Source of the DNA: Dysgonomonas sp. PF1-14
Lineage (GTDB): Bacteria > Bacteroidota > Bacteroidia > Bacteroidales > Dysgonomonadaceae
Reading direction: 5' to 3'
Assembly (NCBI RefSeq): GCF_029892965.1
Contig: NZ_JARXWN010000010.1
Span: 1 to 64,000, forward strand
DNA: 64,000 bases
Part shown: in pieces, positions 43,768-52,841 of the stretch
Layout of the letters: each line of letters starts with the position of its first letter
Numbering within the stretch: position 1 is the stretch's first letter
Translations under genes and position numbers: made by a program
The notes under the pieces: generated by a model
What the model was told of the DNA's origin: nothing
Databases searched by the model: none
Seen by the model: the letters and a program-made list of their open reading frames with translations, nothing else

Positions 43768-44739
43768 CTATTTAAAATACGCCCCATCCTCAAACTTATA
43801 CCCTCTGAGGACTTCGTCTATCTTCATGGCACGTTTTCCGGCAAACTGTATTTCAGTTATACTGACAGAGCCATCGGCACAACCCACATGAAGATATAAT
43901 TTATTATCGGTGCTGATATTACCTACTTTATGTGGCTCATCGTTCCCTACAACCTCCGAAGCATATATCTTTACCATTTGCGGCTCTTTGCCTTCTACAT
44001 ACAACTCTGTCCATGCAGCAGGATATGGAGACAGCCCGCGTATGTGGTTATGAATAGCCTTTGCCGGCTTATCCCAATCGATGCGGCAAGTCTCTTTAAA
44101 TATCTTCGGTGCAGCTTTCAGGTCGTTCTCATCTTTGTAAAACTGGCTCTGATCTACAGCCGATATTTTATCTTCTATGATCATATCCACCGTCTTACGA
44201 ACCAGATTTGCACCCAGATGCATCAGTTCGTCATGGATTTTTCCTGCATTGTCGTTTTCGCCAACACTGACTTTATCCTGTAATATGATTTTGCCGGTAT
44301 CTATCTCGTGCGTCAGAAAAAAGGTAGTGACACCCGTTTCTTTCTCACCGTTTATTATCGCCCAGTTGATAGGTGCAGCACCCCGATATTGAGGTAACAA
44401 CGAACCATGCAAATTGAATGTTCCTAAGCGGGGCATATCCCACACCACTTCGGGCAGCATACGGAAAGCAACTACAATCTGCAAATCAGCATTCCATGCC
44501 CTGAGGTCTTTCAGGAACGATTCGTCTTTCAGTTTGTCGGGTTGAAGCAAGGGCAGATCATGCTCTAAAGCATACTTCTTCACTGCCGAATATTGTATTT
44601 TATGCCCTCTGCCACTCGGCTTATCGGGCATAGTGATCACTCCCACTATATTATATCCGTTTTCGACAAGGATACGCAAGCTCTCGACAGCAAAGTCGGG
44701 CGTTCCCATGAAAACGATACGTAAATCTTTTTTATTCAT
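43768..44739 (-). CDS. fmt: methionyl-tRNA formyltransferase
   Basis: A 323-residue enzyme that formylates initiator Met-tRNA with 10-formyl-tetrahydrofolate. Visible are RIVFMGTPDFAVESL (residues 7-21), the active-site region NLHGSLLPQYRGAAPINWAI near residue 108, and the C-terminal OB-like domain ending VLRGYKFEDG. A -7 box (44760-44767) precedes it. Confidence 0.95.
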   Translation of the reverse strand: MNKKDLRIVFMGTPDFAVESLRILVENGYNIVGVITMPDKPSGRGHKIQYSAVKKYALEHDLPLLQPDKLKDESFLKDLRAWNADLQIVVAFRMLPEVVWDMPRLGTFNLHGSLLPQYRGAAPINWAIINGEKETGVTTFFLTHEIDTGKIILQDKVSVGENDNAGKIHDELMHLGANLVRKTVDMIIEDKISAVDQSQFYKDENDLKAAPKIFKETCRIDWDKPAKAIHNHIRGLSPYPAAWTELYVEGKEPQMVKIYASEVVGNDEPHKVGNISTDNKLYLHVGCADGSVSITEIQFAGKRAMKIDEVLRGYKFEDGAYFK

Positions 44740-44759
44740 CTATTTTGATTGTTTAGACA

Positions 44760-44767
44760 CAAATTTA
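44760..44767 (-). promoter_or_regulatory. -7 box for fmt
   Basis: The minus strand reads TAAATTTG, matching TAnnTTTG, 21 bases before the fmt start. Confidence 0.45.
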
Positions 44768-44877
44768 CATAAAAATGAAACTCTCGCAAAGACACAGAGG
44801 AGCAAAGAATAATATTAGATTACATTTGCGCCTTTATGGCTTTACGAGAGGCTATTTTGTAATAAAAAATCTATACG

Positions 44878-45111
44878 TTAGTCTATCGGATGTGCTTTCT
44901 TTCCTTTAGTCGGATCGAACGGGTCTTTCGTAAAGAACAGAACGCGTACGAGCCAGAGTATAAGGAACGTGATGCAAACTATAGCAATGGAAACACCTGT
45001 TTTCCATATATGTTGCCATTCGATGGGCGTAATTCCCCATAAGGCCAATATAGTAAGAGTAGCACCCGTAAGTATGATTATTGTTGATAAAACACCTATA
45101 AAAATCTTCAT
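44878..45111 (-). CDS. small two-helix membrane protein
   Basis: A 77-residue protein with two transmembrane segments (about residues 4-26 and 36-58) joined by a short loop (TPIEWQHIWKTG), and a charged cytosolic tail (DPFDPTKGKKAHPID). I recognise no family. It has its own -7 box, lies downstream of the SPFH gene on the same strand, and may belong functionally to that group. Confidence 0.65.
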   Translation of the reverse strand: MKIFIGVLSTIIILTGATLTILALWGITPIEWQHIWKTGVSIAIVCITFLILWLVRVLFFTKDPFDPTKGKKAHPID

Positions 45112-45141
45112 AACTACTTATCGTTTTAGGGTTTATAAATG

Positions 45142-45149
45142 CAAATATA
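45142..45149 (-). promoter_or_regulatory. -7 box for the small membrane protein
   Basis: The minus strand reads TATATTTG, matching TAnnTTTG, 31 bases before the start codon. Confidence 0.4.
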
Positions 45150-45160
45150 TAAAAACGCCT

Positions 45161-46165
45161 TTACATTCCGTCCAGAATTTCCTTTTTCTTCGTATCAAAT
45201 TCTTCCTGCGTGATAATTTGCTCATCGAGCAGCATTTTCAGTTTTTTCAGCCGGGTAACAGCATCATCAGTCGCTCCGTCTGCTATCACCTGATCTTTCT
45301 GATTCATCAGTGATTTGCTCAATTCCAGCCCCGCACCTACCTGTAATCCGGCTCCGGCCAATCCGCCTTCATTCTTAGCTGCATCGCGCAATGCACGCAA
45401 TTTCTCCAGCTGCACATAGTCGAGTCCTACTTCTGCTGCCGAAAGGGCTTCTGCCGTCATATTAGCTATTTTATCTATGCGGTCTTTGGTTTCGTCATCG
45501 AACGAAGTAGCCTGAATGCGGAAGTCCGTTAGTTCAAATCCAAGATCGGAGAAAGTGCTGTTCAGCAAGTCCTTTGTATCATCCGACATATCGGCCAGAT
45601 GTGCATCTATATCGCTGTACGAATATTTCGCCTGTGCCATATACGAAGCCAGAGTCGGAGCTATGCGTGCCGAAATCAGACTTTGCAAATCAGATGTAGT
45701 ATAGCGATTTTTAGACCCTATAATATTGGTGAACATAGCCTGTGCCTGATCGATACGTGCCGAGAAATTTCCGTATGCACCCAGCTCTATGGGAAACTTA
45801 TACACAGCATCGACATACTTCACCGGAGTAGCTGTACCCCATTTTATATTCAATATCTCTGCTGTACGGAAGTAATAGATGTGCATTTTGTGCTCACTTT
45901 CGAACATCTGACGAAGCTTCAGAAAGGTAGTAATAAACGGATGGTTGTCCGATTCGAGGAAGTACGTACCTTCATCGGTGATCACATCCTGCACTTTACC
46001 CTCATAGACAAGAATACAACCTTGTCCGGGTGAAACGATAAGTTTACTTGCATTTTTTATTTCATCGGTAGGAGTTTCAATCTTGTAAAACAAAAGATCG
46101 GGGCTCTGGTTTGTCCATTCTATAACAGTGCTCAACTGTTTTCTGAAAAAGTTCTTTAGTCCCAT
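45161..46165 (-). CDS. SPFH-domain protein with C-terminal SHOCT motif
   Basis: A 334-residue protein of the virion-core/YdjI-like SPFH group. The N-terminal part to about residue 235 is the SPFH/band-7 fold (LIVSPGQGCILVYEGKVQDV, FRTAEILNIKWGT, FGFELTDFRI-like segment). A helical Ala-rich region and a short Gly-rich linker follow. The final 30 residues are a SHOCT motif (LKKLKMLLDEQIITQEEFDTKK). There is no membrane segment. It lies 23 bases after the zinc-ribbon gene on the same strand; SPFH-SHOCT proteins often pair with zinc-ribbon proteins. Confidence 0.88.
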   Translation of the reverse strand: MGLKNFFRKQLSTVIEWTNQSPDLLFYKIETPTDEIKNASKLIVSPGQGCILVYEGKVQDVITDEGTYFLESDNHPFITTFLKLRQMFESEHKMHIYYFRTAEILNIKWGTATPVKYVDAVYKFPIELGAYGNFSARIDQAQAMFTNIIGSKNRYTTSDLQSLISARIAPTLASYMAQAKYSYSDIDAHLADMSDDTKDLLNSTFSDLGFELTDFRIQATSFDDETKDRIDKIANMTAEALSAAEVGLDYVQLEKLRALRDAAKNEGGLAGAGLQVGAGLELSKSLMNQKDQVIADGATDDAVTRLKKLKMLLDEQIITQEEFDTKKKEILDGM

Positions 46166-46188
46166 ATTGTTTGATATTTAGTATTTAT

Positions 46189-47550
46189 TCAATCGAATTT
46201 CTTCGGTAATTCTATTACTTTTTTTCCTTTGCCGTCTGTGCCTATCTGTAGAAACTTGCCATTATCTATTTTCAGTACAAATAGGTTATCAGTTTTCACT
46301 ACACCACCTTTATCCGGCTCTATCCTGAATGATTCTTCGACAGCCTCTGCCCATACAATTTCTCCATTTGTTTTCAGCAACTGTAGAGAAGCCGGAGCAT
46401 CGGGTGCAGCAGTAGCCTTAAATTTTATCAGAATACCGGCATCGTCATAGTAGAAAACGCTTGGCGAAAAATACATCCTGCCGGGTGTAACATCTGCATA
46501 ACTTACAACTCGTCCAATTTCAGATCGAACCAATTGCTTTTTGTATGGAGTATTGTCTGAAATCAGTCCCCAATGCGCATAATGCTTATACCATCCCGGA
46601 CGCATCTGCTTGCTTTCGGGACCTCCGTTATTGAATTTATATGTAATACGTAAAAGTTGTAAATCTTCTTCCGGATAGTCGTGCGTATTAGTTGTAAACA
46701 CATAATATGTCATATCCTTAGCTCCTGGAAGCAATGTATTCATATCCTGAGACTTGCTATAGAAACTATCTTTGGTATATACTTTTTTCACTCCGGGACA
46801 ATAATAGAAGTTCTTGCCCATATTGGTCATCACATTGAAACCTTCGCCTCTGTCGTCAGGAATAAATTCGGCTGAGGCTATTCCCGATTCAAACTGTGAT
46901 TCTCCATCAAAAACTTCCGTTGTAACGTCAGTAAAAGACAAATCAGCAGCCCTTACTTCATATATATTACGCTTGTTCAGAATAAAGTAAGATTTACCTG
47001 TACTAATGAAATGCTTATACTTGTAGTCACTACGGTTAGACTTTTCTCCTATTTTCTCTTCTTTCAGTAGTTTATCGGAAGACAAATCGCGAAAAACATA
47101 ATATAATCCGTCACGTTCATCCTTGTTACTGCCTCTTTTGCCGTACTTTCTTTCTACAACTGAAAACACAACAGGTTTGCCATCCTTTGCCAACAGTGAC
47201 GAGAACGAATAGCTATCTTCGTGTGCATCAGGATTTTCTTTTACAGCAGTAACTGGAGAGTTCTCATAAGTTCCATAATTTCGGGTGGTCTTTTTAGGGC
47301 GGCTACACAGACTTACCATCAATGACAGGATGAACAGAAGCACGATTCCACCCACAATACCCAGAACGATCTTCGTTGTATTTACATTTGCCGTAGGGCT
47401 CACCCTGTGGTTTACATTCACATTTATATCATCATTATCGAGGAAATATTCCGTACCGCAATTATTGCATCGATAATAGTCTTCCTTCAGTTGTGTTTTC
47501 TGCGTACTTCCGCACTGAGGACACTTTATTACTTTTATCTGTTTTGCCAT
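46189..47550 (-). CDS. N-terminal zinc-ribbon membrane protein
   Basis: A 453-residue protein. A zinc ribbon (C10, C13, C28, C31) opens the protein. It is followed by a DDDINVNVNHRV segment and a single transmembrane helix at about residues 62-84. The remaining roughly 360 residues are a beta-rich domain with no recognised family, possibly a propeller-like fold. If the ribbon is cytosolic, the large domain would be periplasmic. It heads the SPFH gene. The first 50 residues are clearly paralogous to the 54-residue gene at 47622-47786. Confidence 0.78.
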   Translation of the reverse strand: MAKQIKVIKCPQCGSTQKTQLKEDYYRCNNCGTEYFLDNDDINVNVNHRVSPTANVNTTKIVLGIVGGIVLLFILSLMVSLCSRPKKTTRNYGTYENSPVTAVKENPDAHEDSYSFSSLLAKDGKPVVFSVVERKYGKRGSNKDERDGLYYVFRDLSSDKLLKEEKIGEKSNRSDYKYKHFISTGKSYFILNKRNIYEVRAADLSFTDVTTEVFDGESQFESGIASAEFIPDDRGEGFNVMTNMGKNFYYCPGVKKVYTKDSFYSKSQDMNTLLPGAKDMTYYVFTTNTHDYPEEDLQLLRITYKFNNGGPESKQMRPGWYKHYAHWGLISDNTPYKKQLVRSEIGRVVSYADVTPGRMYFSPSVFYYDDAGILIKFKATAAPDAPASLQLLKTNGEIVWAEAVEESFRIEPDKGGVVKTDNLFVLKIDNGKFLQIGTDGKGKKVIELPKKFD

Positions 47551-47621
47551 ACCTATTTGTGTTCTTATATAATCTATTTTTGTGTTATTTCAGGCTAAAG
47601 TGTTTTCCGTTTTTGCCATCG

Positions 47622-47786
47622 TCATTTATTACCTTCTACACGATGGGTCACATTGATGCTTATATCGTCACTATAAAGATAATATTGTGCCCCACAATTA
47701 ATACATTTGTTGTAGTCTTCTTTTATCAGCGTATTTTCTACACAGCCACATTGCGGACACTTTATAGATTTTACTTTTTTAGACAT
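47622..47786 (-). CDS. 54-residue stand-alone zinc ribbon
   Basis: This short frame was found by reading the minus strand between two larger genes. It runs from ATG at 47786 to TGA at 47622-47624. The protein is MSKKVKSIKCPQCGCVENTL..., with C10, C13, C28 and C31 at the same spacing as in the adjacent 453-residue protein. It shares that protein's YYxxDDIxxNVxHRV tail and ends EGNK. It lacks the transmembrane helix. It is either a partial duplication or a free ribbon that partners its larger paralogue. Confidence 0.8.
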   Translation of the reverse strand: MSKKVKSIKCPQCGCVENTLIKEDYNKCINCGAQYYLYSDDISINVTHRVEGNK

Positions 47787-47817
47787 GTTTTGTAAAGATT
47801 TTCAGAATGCTATATTT

Positions 47818-49614
47818 TCATTCTTCTACAAAGTTGTCGGCTAAAACACCCCTGTAAACATCGAGAATATTAGACTTGGAAATGAATCCGAGATAAACAT
47901 CGTTTTCGTCTACCACCGGCAGATTCCACGCTTTGGTTTCGTCAAAACTTTTCATCACAGCTTCCATTGTCATGCCAACCACAATAATTGCAGGAGGCGA
48001 GGTCATTACGCGCGACACTGTAAACCGGTTATACAATTCGGGACGGAACATGATATTGCGGATATTGTCGATAAGAACGATACCCAAAAAACGTCCTCTA
48101 TCGTCTAGCACAGGAAATACATTACGCGACGAACGAGAAATTACTTTTACCATATCTCCTAATGTCATTTCGGGATGTATAGCCTGAAAGTTTGTTTCTA
48201 TCAGCTTTTCTATTTCCATCAATGTCAGTACGGCTTTATCTTTATGATGAGTTATCAGCTCTCCTTTTTTAGCCAGACGCATAGAGTAGATACTGTGCGG
48301 CTCGAACAACTTGATAAAGAAATATGAACAAATAGAAACAATCATCAGTGGCAACAGCAACTCATACCCCCCTGTAAGTTCTGCAATGAGGAATGTTCCT
48401 GTCAATGGCGCATGCATTACTCCGGCCATCACTCCGGCCATCCCCATCAATGCAAAGTTTTCTTCGGGCAACAGCGGTACATATGTTCCCAGTTCGGAAT
48501 GATTGAGTACATAAGCAAAAATAAAACCTGATATACACCCTAAGAACAACGAGGGAGCAAATATCCCCCCTGTTCCGCCGGCTCCATTCGTTGCACTGGA
48601 AGCAAACACCTTCATAAGCAGGACACCCGATAAGAAAATGATAAGTGTCCAGCGGTAATCTTTAAACTGAAAAAACGCACTGTTATCAAGCAATCCGTTA
48701 TAATCTTTCTTCCCGTTTATCAATGCCTCTATCGTATCATAACCCTCACCGTAAAGTGGCGGCAACAAGAATATAAGAATACTGAGAATACTTGCACCGA
48801 TAGCAAATTTCTGCCAGTAATTCAACTTTCTGAATTGACTCTCGAACCAGTCCATAGCCCTTGTAAAATACAAAGAAACAAGCCCGCAAAAGATACCGAG
48901 CAGAATAACATAAGGTATGCGCTCGAGCATGAAAACATCAGTATGCGCATAGTTGAACATGGCTTTTGTACCCATTGTCAGGTATGACAGGGTAGCCGCT
49001 GTAACCGATGTTACCAGCAAAGGCATTACGGTAAATGTGGTAAGGTCGAGCATCAACACTTCTACTACGAATACTAGCCCGGCAATAGGTGCTTTAAAGA
49101 TTCCCGCAATAGCTCCGGCAGCCCCGCAACCGATAAGAAGCATCAGATACTTTTGCTCTACCTTGAAGAAACGCCCCAGATTGGAACCGATAGCAGAACC
49201 GGTGAGTACAATCGGTGCCTCAGCTCCTACCGATCCCCCGAAACCGATGGTGATAGAACTGGCCACAATAGATGTGTACATATTGTGGAGTTTAATATAG
49301 CTTTTCCGTTGCGATATGGCATACAGAATCTTGGTTACCCCATGACTGATATCATCTTTTACCACATATCTTACATACAGACCGGCGATAAGGATACCGA
49401 CAACCGGATATACCAGATAGATATAATTAGCTCCTTCTGTGAGGAAAGGTGAGGTTAGTACATGCTGAATAAGGTGAATAAGACTTTTCAGTATGTATGC
49501 AGCTAATGCTGTAAGCACCCCGATAAGGAAACTCACAAACAAGACCATTTGTTTTTCCTTTACATGCTGGGTTTTCCAGACAAGGAAGTTATTATAAAGT
49601 TTCTCGAACGCCAT
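47818..49614 (-). CDS. ClC-family chloride channel or antiporter with CBS domains
   Basis: A 598-residue membrane protein. ClC signatures are GFGGSVGAEAPIVLTGSAIGS near residue 122, CGAAGAIAGIFKAPIAG near 163, NGAGGTGGIFAPSLFLG near 345, and GMAGVMAGVMHAPLTG near 393. About ten to twelve helices reach residue 440, and two CBS domains fill the C-terminus (near 470-590). The 'gating' Glu occurs in GAEAP. It exchanges or conducts chloride; channel and antiporter modes cannot be told apart by eye. A -7 box lies at 49633-49640. Confidence 0.92.
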   Translation of the reverse strand: MAFEKLYNNFLVWKTQHVKEKQMVLFVSFLIGVLTALAAYILKSLIHLIQHVLTSPFLTEGANYIYLVYPVVGILIAGLYVRYVVKDDISHGVTKILYAISQRKSYIKLHNMYTSIVASSITIGFGGSVGAEAPIVLTGSAIGSNLGRFFKVEQKYLMLLIGCGAAGAIAGIFKAPIAGLVFVVEVLMLDLTTFTVMPLLVTSVTAATLSYLTMGTKAMFNYAHTDVFMLERIPYVILLGIFCGLVSLYFTRAMDWFESQFRKLNYWQKFAIGASILSILIFLLPPLYGEGYDTIEALINGKKDYNGLLDNSAFFQFKDYRWTLIIFLSGVLLMKVFASSATNGAGGTGGIFAPSLFLGCISGFIFAYVLNHSELGTYVPLLPEENFALMGMAGVMAGVMHAPLTGTFLIAELTGGYELLLPLMIVSICSYFFIKLFEPHSIYSMRLAKKGELITHHKDKAVLTLMEIEKLIETNFQAIHPEMTLGDMVKVISRSSRNVFPVLDDRGRFLGIVLIDNIRNIMFRPELYNRFTVSRVMTSPPAIIVVGMTMEAVMKSFDETKAWNLPVVDENDVYLGFISKSNILDVYRGVLADNFVEE

Positions 49615-49632
49615 CTCTTAATAATTGAATCC

Positions 49633-49640
49633 CAAAAGTA
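49633..49640 (-). promoter_or_regulatory. -7 box for the ClC gene
   Basis: The minus strand reads TACTTTTG, matching TAnnTTTG, 19 bases before the ClC start codon. Confidence 0.45.
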
Positions 49641-49685
49641 TAAAAAATTGGCTATAGAAATAAATAAATCTACACCTATAGTGTT

Positions 49686-49720
49686 AAAAAAGAAAGGCAA
49701 AACAATTATGCTCTGCCTTT
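49686..49720 (-). terminator. terminator downstream of the S8 protease
   Basis: On the minus strand AAAGGCA and TGCCTTT form a 7-bp stem, followed by C and a run of T. It lies inside a 59-bp segment (49687-49745) that is 88% identical, without gaps, to the terminator segment after leuB (52808-52866). Confidence 0.7.
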
Positions 49721-49745
49721 GTCTATTAAATCAGGTGTTTATCTA
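49687..49745. repeat. 59-bp direct repeat, copy A
   Basis: The segment aligns gaplessly with 52808-52866 at 52 of 59 positions, in the same orientation. The two copies lie 3121 bp apart and bracket the S8 protease and its upstream lipoprotein gene. Confidence 0.8.
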
Positions 49746-49757
49746 CTTTTTCTAAAT

Positions 49758-52025
49758 TTAACGTTTTAACAAAACTTTATCAGTTAATATTTCACTTCCG
49801 TTATTCATTACTACAATATATACACCATTGGATAAGTTTGTATTATATATGTTAAATTTTTCCATTTCCTGCTTATTGGAGTAAACTAAAACGCCCGATA
49901 AGTTATATACTTTTACTTCTTTTATTCCTACTTCTTTCTTTTCAACAATAGCGTTCTTCAGATTTCCATTATTAGAAACAGAGAAGAATGTTATTGAACG
50001 CTCTCCACAACCACCTTCCGGACCAGATACAAATGTATATGGAATACCCCCAGAGCCGTACGGTAATCGGAGAAGTAATGTCCTTGTATTTGCGTTGTAG
50101 TTCCAATAATCCGGTATCGCTCCATATGTAGATAATCTCATTGGCTGCCCGACCTCAATATTTGTAAAATTAATTGTAGCTAAACATCCCTGATGAAGAA
50201 AATATGATGATTGAGTACTGGATAATGTACCTGATACAGCAGGGTGCTGAACATTATAGAATAAACATGTTTGCTGCGACCATGTTCCTGAATATCTTAA
50301 TTTACTTTCAATATAAACTTGTTTTGTAAATTCAAGATATACTCCTGATGACAATCGCGGGCGTGCTACAAGAGTAAAACTTTGAGATGCTTGACCCTCA
50401 TAAGAACTTATTCTCGTACTTATACTACTTTGCTGTGACATTGCGGGTCGCATTCCCGAATAATTTATGATTGAAAAACTTACTGATGTAACCGGAAGAT
50501 TTAAAGGATTAGAGATTGAATAAAGTCCCTCCCCACACACATAGTCATTCCCACTTATAGATAACTTTGTTGCAGCTAAACAAGAGGCATAGGCATCTAC
50601 TAAACCATATCCTACTTCGTTATTCCAGCCAGATGCATTGAATGTATAACCTTCCAGTTTACGGGCGTTATCTATTAATATCCTTACTACCTCACTTTTT
50701 GTCAAGTTCGGATTTATTGATAAAACTAGTGCCGCTACTCCGGCTACATGAGGAGTTGCAGCAGAGGTACCTCCAAAACTCCAGTAATTACTATTTATGT
50801 TAGTTGTTATATTGTCAATCCCCGGAGCTACAAGAGCAAGTCCTGTTCCGTAATTAGAACCCCAACCTACGTAATCACAGGCATCTGTCCCTACCCTTTG
50901 ACCGCACTTACCGATTGCTCCTATTGATAGTACGTTCGCGTTAGTAGATGGATTAATAATTGAGGCTTCATCATCATTACCTGACGCGAAGAAAATAATA
51001 CAACCTTTTCCGCCTCTACCCTGTGTTGACGCTTTTGCTAATTCATTACCATGTGCCGAATCAACTGACCCACCACCCCATGAGCAACTAATTACATCTG
51101 CTTTTGCAGTATTCCAAGCATAATTGAGGGCACGCACCTTAATTTCAGATGTAGTAACTCTAACACTATTTTCTGATGTTTCATAAGCATCTCTAATTGG
51201 TATTATCTTACAATCGGGTGCAACACCTATCATTCCTATTGAATTATCTACTGCCGCAATAATTCCGGCGCACGCTGTCCCATGTGTATTGCCTGCTGAT
51301 GGATTTCCATCTCCACTGCTTACTCCACCTGCAAAATTAGCAGGCATATAGATATTAGCTTGTAAATCCGGATGGTCTAATTGAACCCCATCATCAATAA
51401 CAGCAACTTTAATATTATTACCTCTGGAAATACCCCATGCTTCTACAGCACGAATATCAATTCCAGGAACACTTGGAGAATAGGTCCACCCGTTATTCTG
51501 TAACGCCCATTGTGTATAGAATAAATGATTGTGAGTTTTTTCTAACATTAAAAAAGATGGAGATGAAAACACTACAAGCCCAGTCTTCCATATCGCATTG
51601 GAAATCTCAATACAATTTTCAGTATTAAATCTCACAAAATATATATCGCCATTTGAACCTAACGAATCTACTTCTATAACAGGGTATACTGTCTCTATTA
51701 GTTTTAGAATACTTTTATAACTTGTATTCTGTTTAGGTTTAATTATCACTGTCGATGTCTCAGCTTGGAGTGTGCCGTCTTCTGCTTCCAGCATATAGGT
51801 TTCCGAATCATTTTCATTTAAAGATTTTAGGGTTGTTGTAGTTTTATCTATCACTAAATAATCATCCAATTCATATTTAATATTCGAACCGAAAGACTTT
51901 AAGGTCTTGCTATCTTTCTTTACCAATACTAAATTCTTATTCTCTTTCAGATATATTTTTTCTCCATTCTCTCCATAATAAAATTTCTGTCCATAGATAT
52001 TGATTACCAGAATAGAGAAGCACAA
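49758..52025 (-). CDS. secreted S8 (subtilisin-like) serine protease with type IX-like C-terminal signal
   Basis: A 755-residue protease as read from the TTG at 52025. The catalytic triad fits D211 (VAVIDDGV), H248 (GNTHGTACAG) and Ser near residue 421 (FGGTSAATPHVAG), with ASGNDD supplying the oxyanion Asn. Residues 90-170 look like an inhibitor-type propeptide. The last 80 residues end NLSNGVYIVVMNNG...DKVLLKR, typical of a type IX secretion sorting domain. The start is odd: the open frame continues back to 52055 and encodes the n-region KGYKR before the hydrophobic core, but contains no ATG or GTG. An in-frame ATG at 52073 is blocked by two TAA codons. Confidence 0.85.
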   Translation of the reverse strand: MCFSILVINIYGQKFYYGENGEKIYLKENKNLVLVKKDSKTLKSFGSNIKYELDDYLVIDKTTTTLKSLNENDSETYMLEAEDGTLQAETSTVIIKPKQNTSYKSILKLIETVYPVIEVDSLGSNGDIYFVRFNTENCIEISNAIWKTGLVVFSSPSFLMLEKTHNHLFYTQWALQNNGWTYSPSVPGIDIRAVEAWGISRGNNIKVAVIDDGVQLDHPDLQANIYMPANFAGGVSSGDGNPSAGNTHGTACAGIIAAVDNSIGMIGVAPDCKIIPIRDAYETSENSVRVTTSEIKVRALNYAWNTAKADVISCSWGGGSVDSAHGNELAKASTQGRGGKGCIIFFASGNDDEASIINPSTNANVLSIGAIGKCGQRVGTDACDYVGWGSNYGTGLALVAPGIDNITTNINSNYWSFGGTSAATPHVAGVAALVLSINPNLTKSEVVRILIDNARKLEGYTFNASGWNNEVGYGLVDAYASCLAATKLSISGNDYVCGEGLYSISNPLNLPVTSVSFSIINYSGMRPAMSQQSSISTRISSYEGQASQSFTLVARPRLSSGVYLEFTKQVYIESKLRYSGTWSQQTCLFYNVQHPAVSGTLSSTQSSYFLHQGCLATINFTNIEVGQPMRLSTYGAIPDYWNYNANTRTLLLRLPYGSGGIPYTFVSGPEGGCGERSITFFSVSNNGNLKNAIVEKKEVGIKEVKVYNLSGVLVYSNKQEMEKFNIYNTNLSNGVYIVVMNNGSEILTDKVLLKR

Positions 52026-52069
52026 AAAAAGTAGTATCCTCTTATAGCCTTTGTTTTAAGGTTAATAAA

Positions 52070-52516
52070 TCATTTTCTTAATTTCCTTACAGTTAGTTCA
52101 ATGGGAATATTAGCATCTAGTTTTTTACATTTAAAGACAACTTCAACAATTTGAGGCGCAGTCAGCTCGGTCAAATAGATATTAATTGTAAGTTGATACC
52201 TATTATCAACTAATTCCAATTTCGTTTCATGTTGAGTAGATATATAAGGAGATCCTGCACTTATTTTAAAAACTGAATATTTAGAAAAGTCAATTTCCGG
52301 GTAGTTACCTGAAGGACTGTCAATATAAGATTCCAGTTCAGCTTGAGATTTTATCTCTACCAACAAATCATAGGTGGTTTCTACCCATTGATCAGAGCCG
52401 TTTAGTTTAATTTCAGTAATATCAATTATATTACTGTTGTTGTCCTCATCATCTGAACAACTTAATATTAATAGAGGTAAAATCGCTAGTGTTAAATAAA
52501 AAAATAGTTTTTTCAT
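52070..52516 (-). CDS. lipoprotein, possibly PrcB-like protease partner
   Basis: A 148-residue predicted lipoprotein. The signal peptide ends LILSC, giving Cys20, followed by an acidic linker. Residues about 52-140 have the order IKSQAELESYI, then DFSKYSVFKIS, then LTAPQIVEVVFKCKKL, which loosely resembles the PrcB C-terminal domain. In Treponema denticola PrcB partners a subtilisin-like protease, and here an S8 protease gene lies immediately downstream. The domain match is tentative; it may simply be a small beta-rich lipoprotein. The stop overlaps an ATG (ATGA). Confidence 0.6.
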   Translation of the reverse strand: MKKLFFYLTLAILPLLILSCSDDEDNNSNIIDITEIKLNGSDQWVETTYDLLVEIKSQAELESYIDSPSGNYPEIDFSKYSVFKISAGSPYISTQHETKLELVDNRYQLTINIYLTELTAPQIVEVVFKCKKLDANIPIELTVRKLRK

Positions 52517-52807
52517 AGTAATTGGTAGATTAAAGATTATTTATATTCGTGTAATCTCGTATTAAGATTTATTGTTACATTATTATGCATTTTTGGACAG
52601 CAAACAACAATATTATAATTCTCTACAAGCGTAAATTAGGTTTAATAACAAATGTATCTAAAAAAAACCAACAAAATGATTCAATTAAATTCAATATGAC
52701 TTTTAAGGTAGTATAAAAAAAATAAAGTATTAATAATAAGGCACATAAGTAAAACATAATATGACTTTTATTTGAATCCAAAACATTAATACAATAAAAA
52801 TATACAG
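52517..52807. other. AT-rich intergenic stretch without a supported gene
   Basis: No convincing gene is present. It holds the upstream region of the lipoprotein gene and ends at the direct repeat and terminator behind leuB. Several AT-rich frames exist but lack family features. Confidence 0.45.
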
Positions 52808-52841
52808 AAAAAGAAAGGCAAAACAATTAAGTTCTGCCTTT
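52808..52841 (-). terminator. terminator of the leu operon
   Basis: On the minus strand AAAGGCA (52841-52835) and TGCCTTT (52820-52814) form the stem, followed by CTTTTT. It lies 23 bases after the leuB stop and within the 59-bp direct repeat copy B (52808-52866). Confidence 0.75.

Noticed and set aside
52623-52826. 67-residue hydrophobic minus-strand frame
   Set aside because: It lies in an AT-rich gap where any frame looks hydrophobic, has no family match and runs into the leuB terminator. I left it out as a gene.
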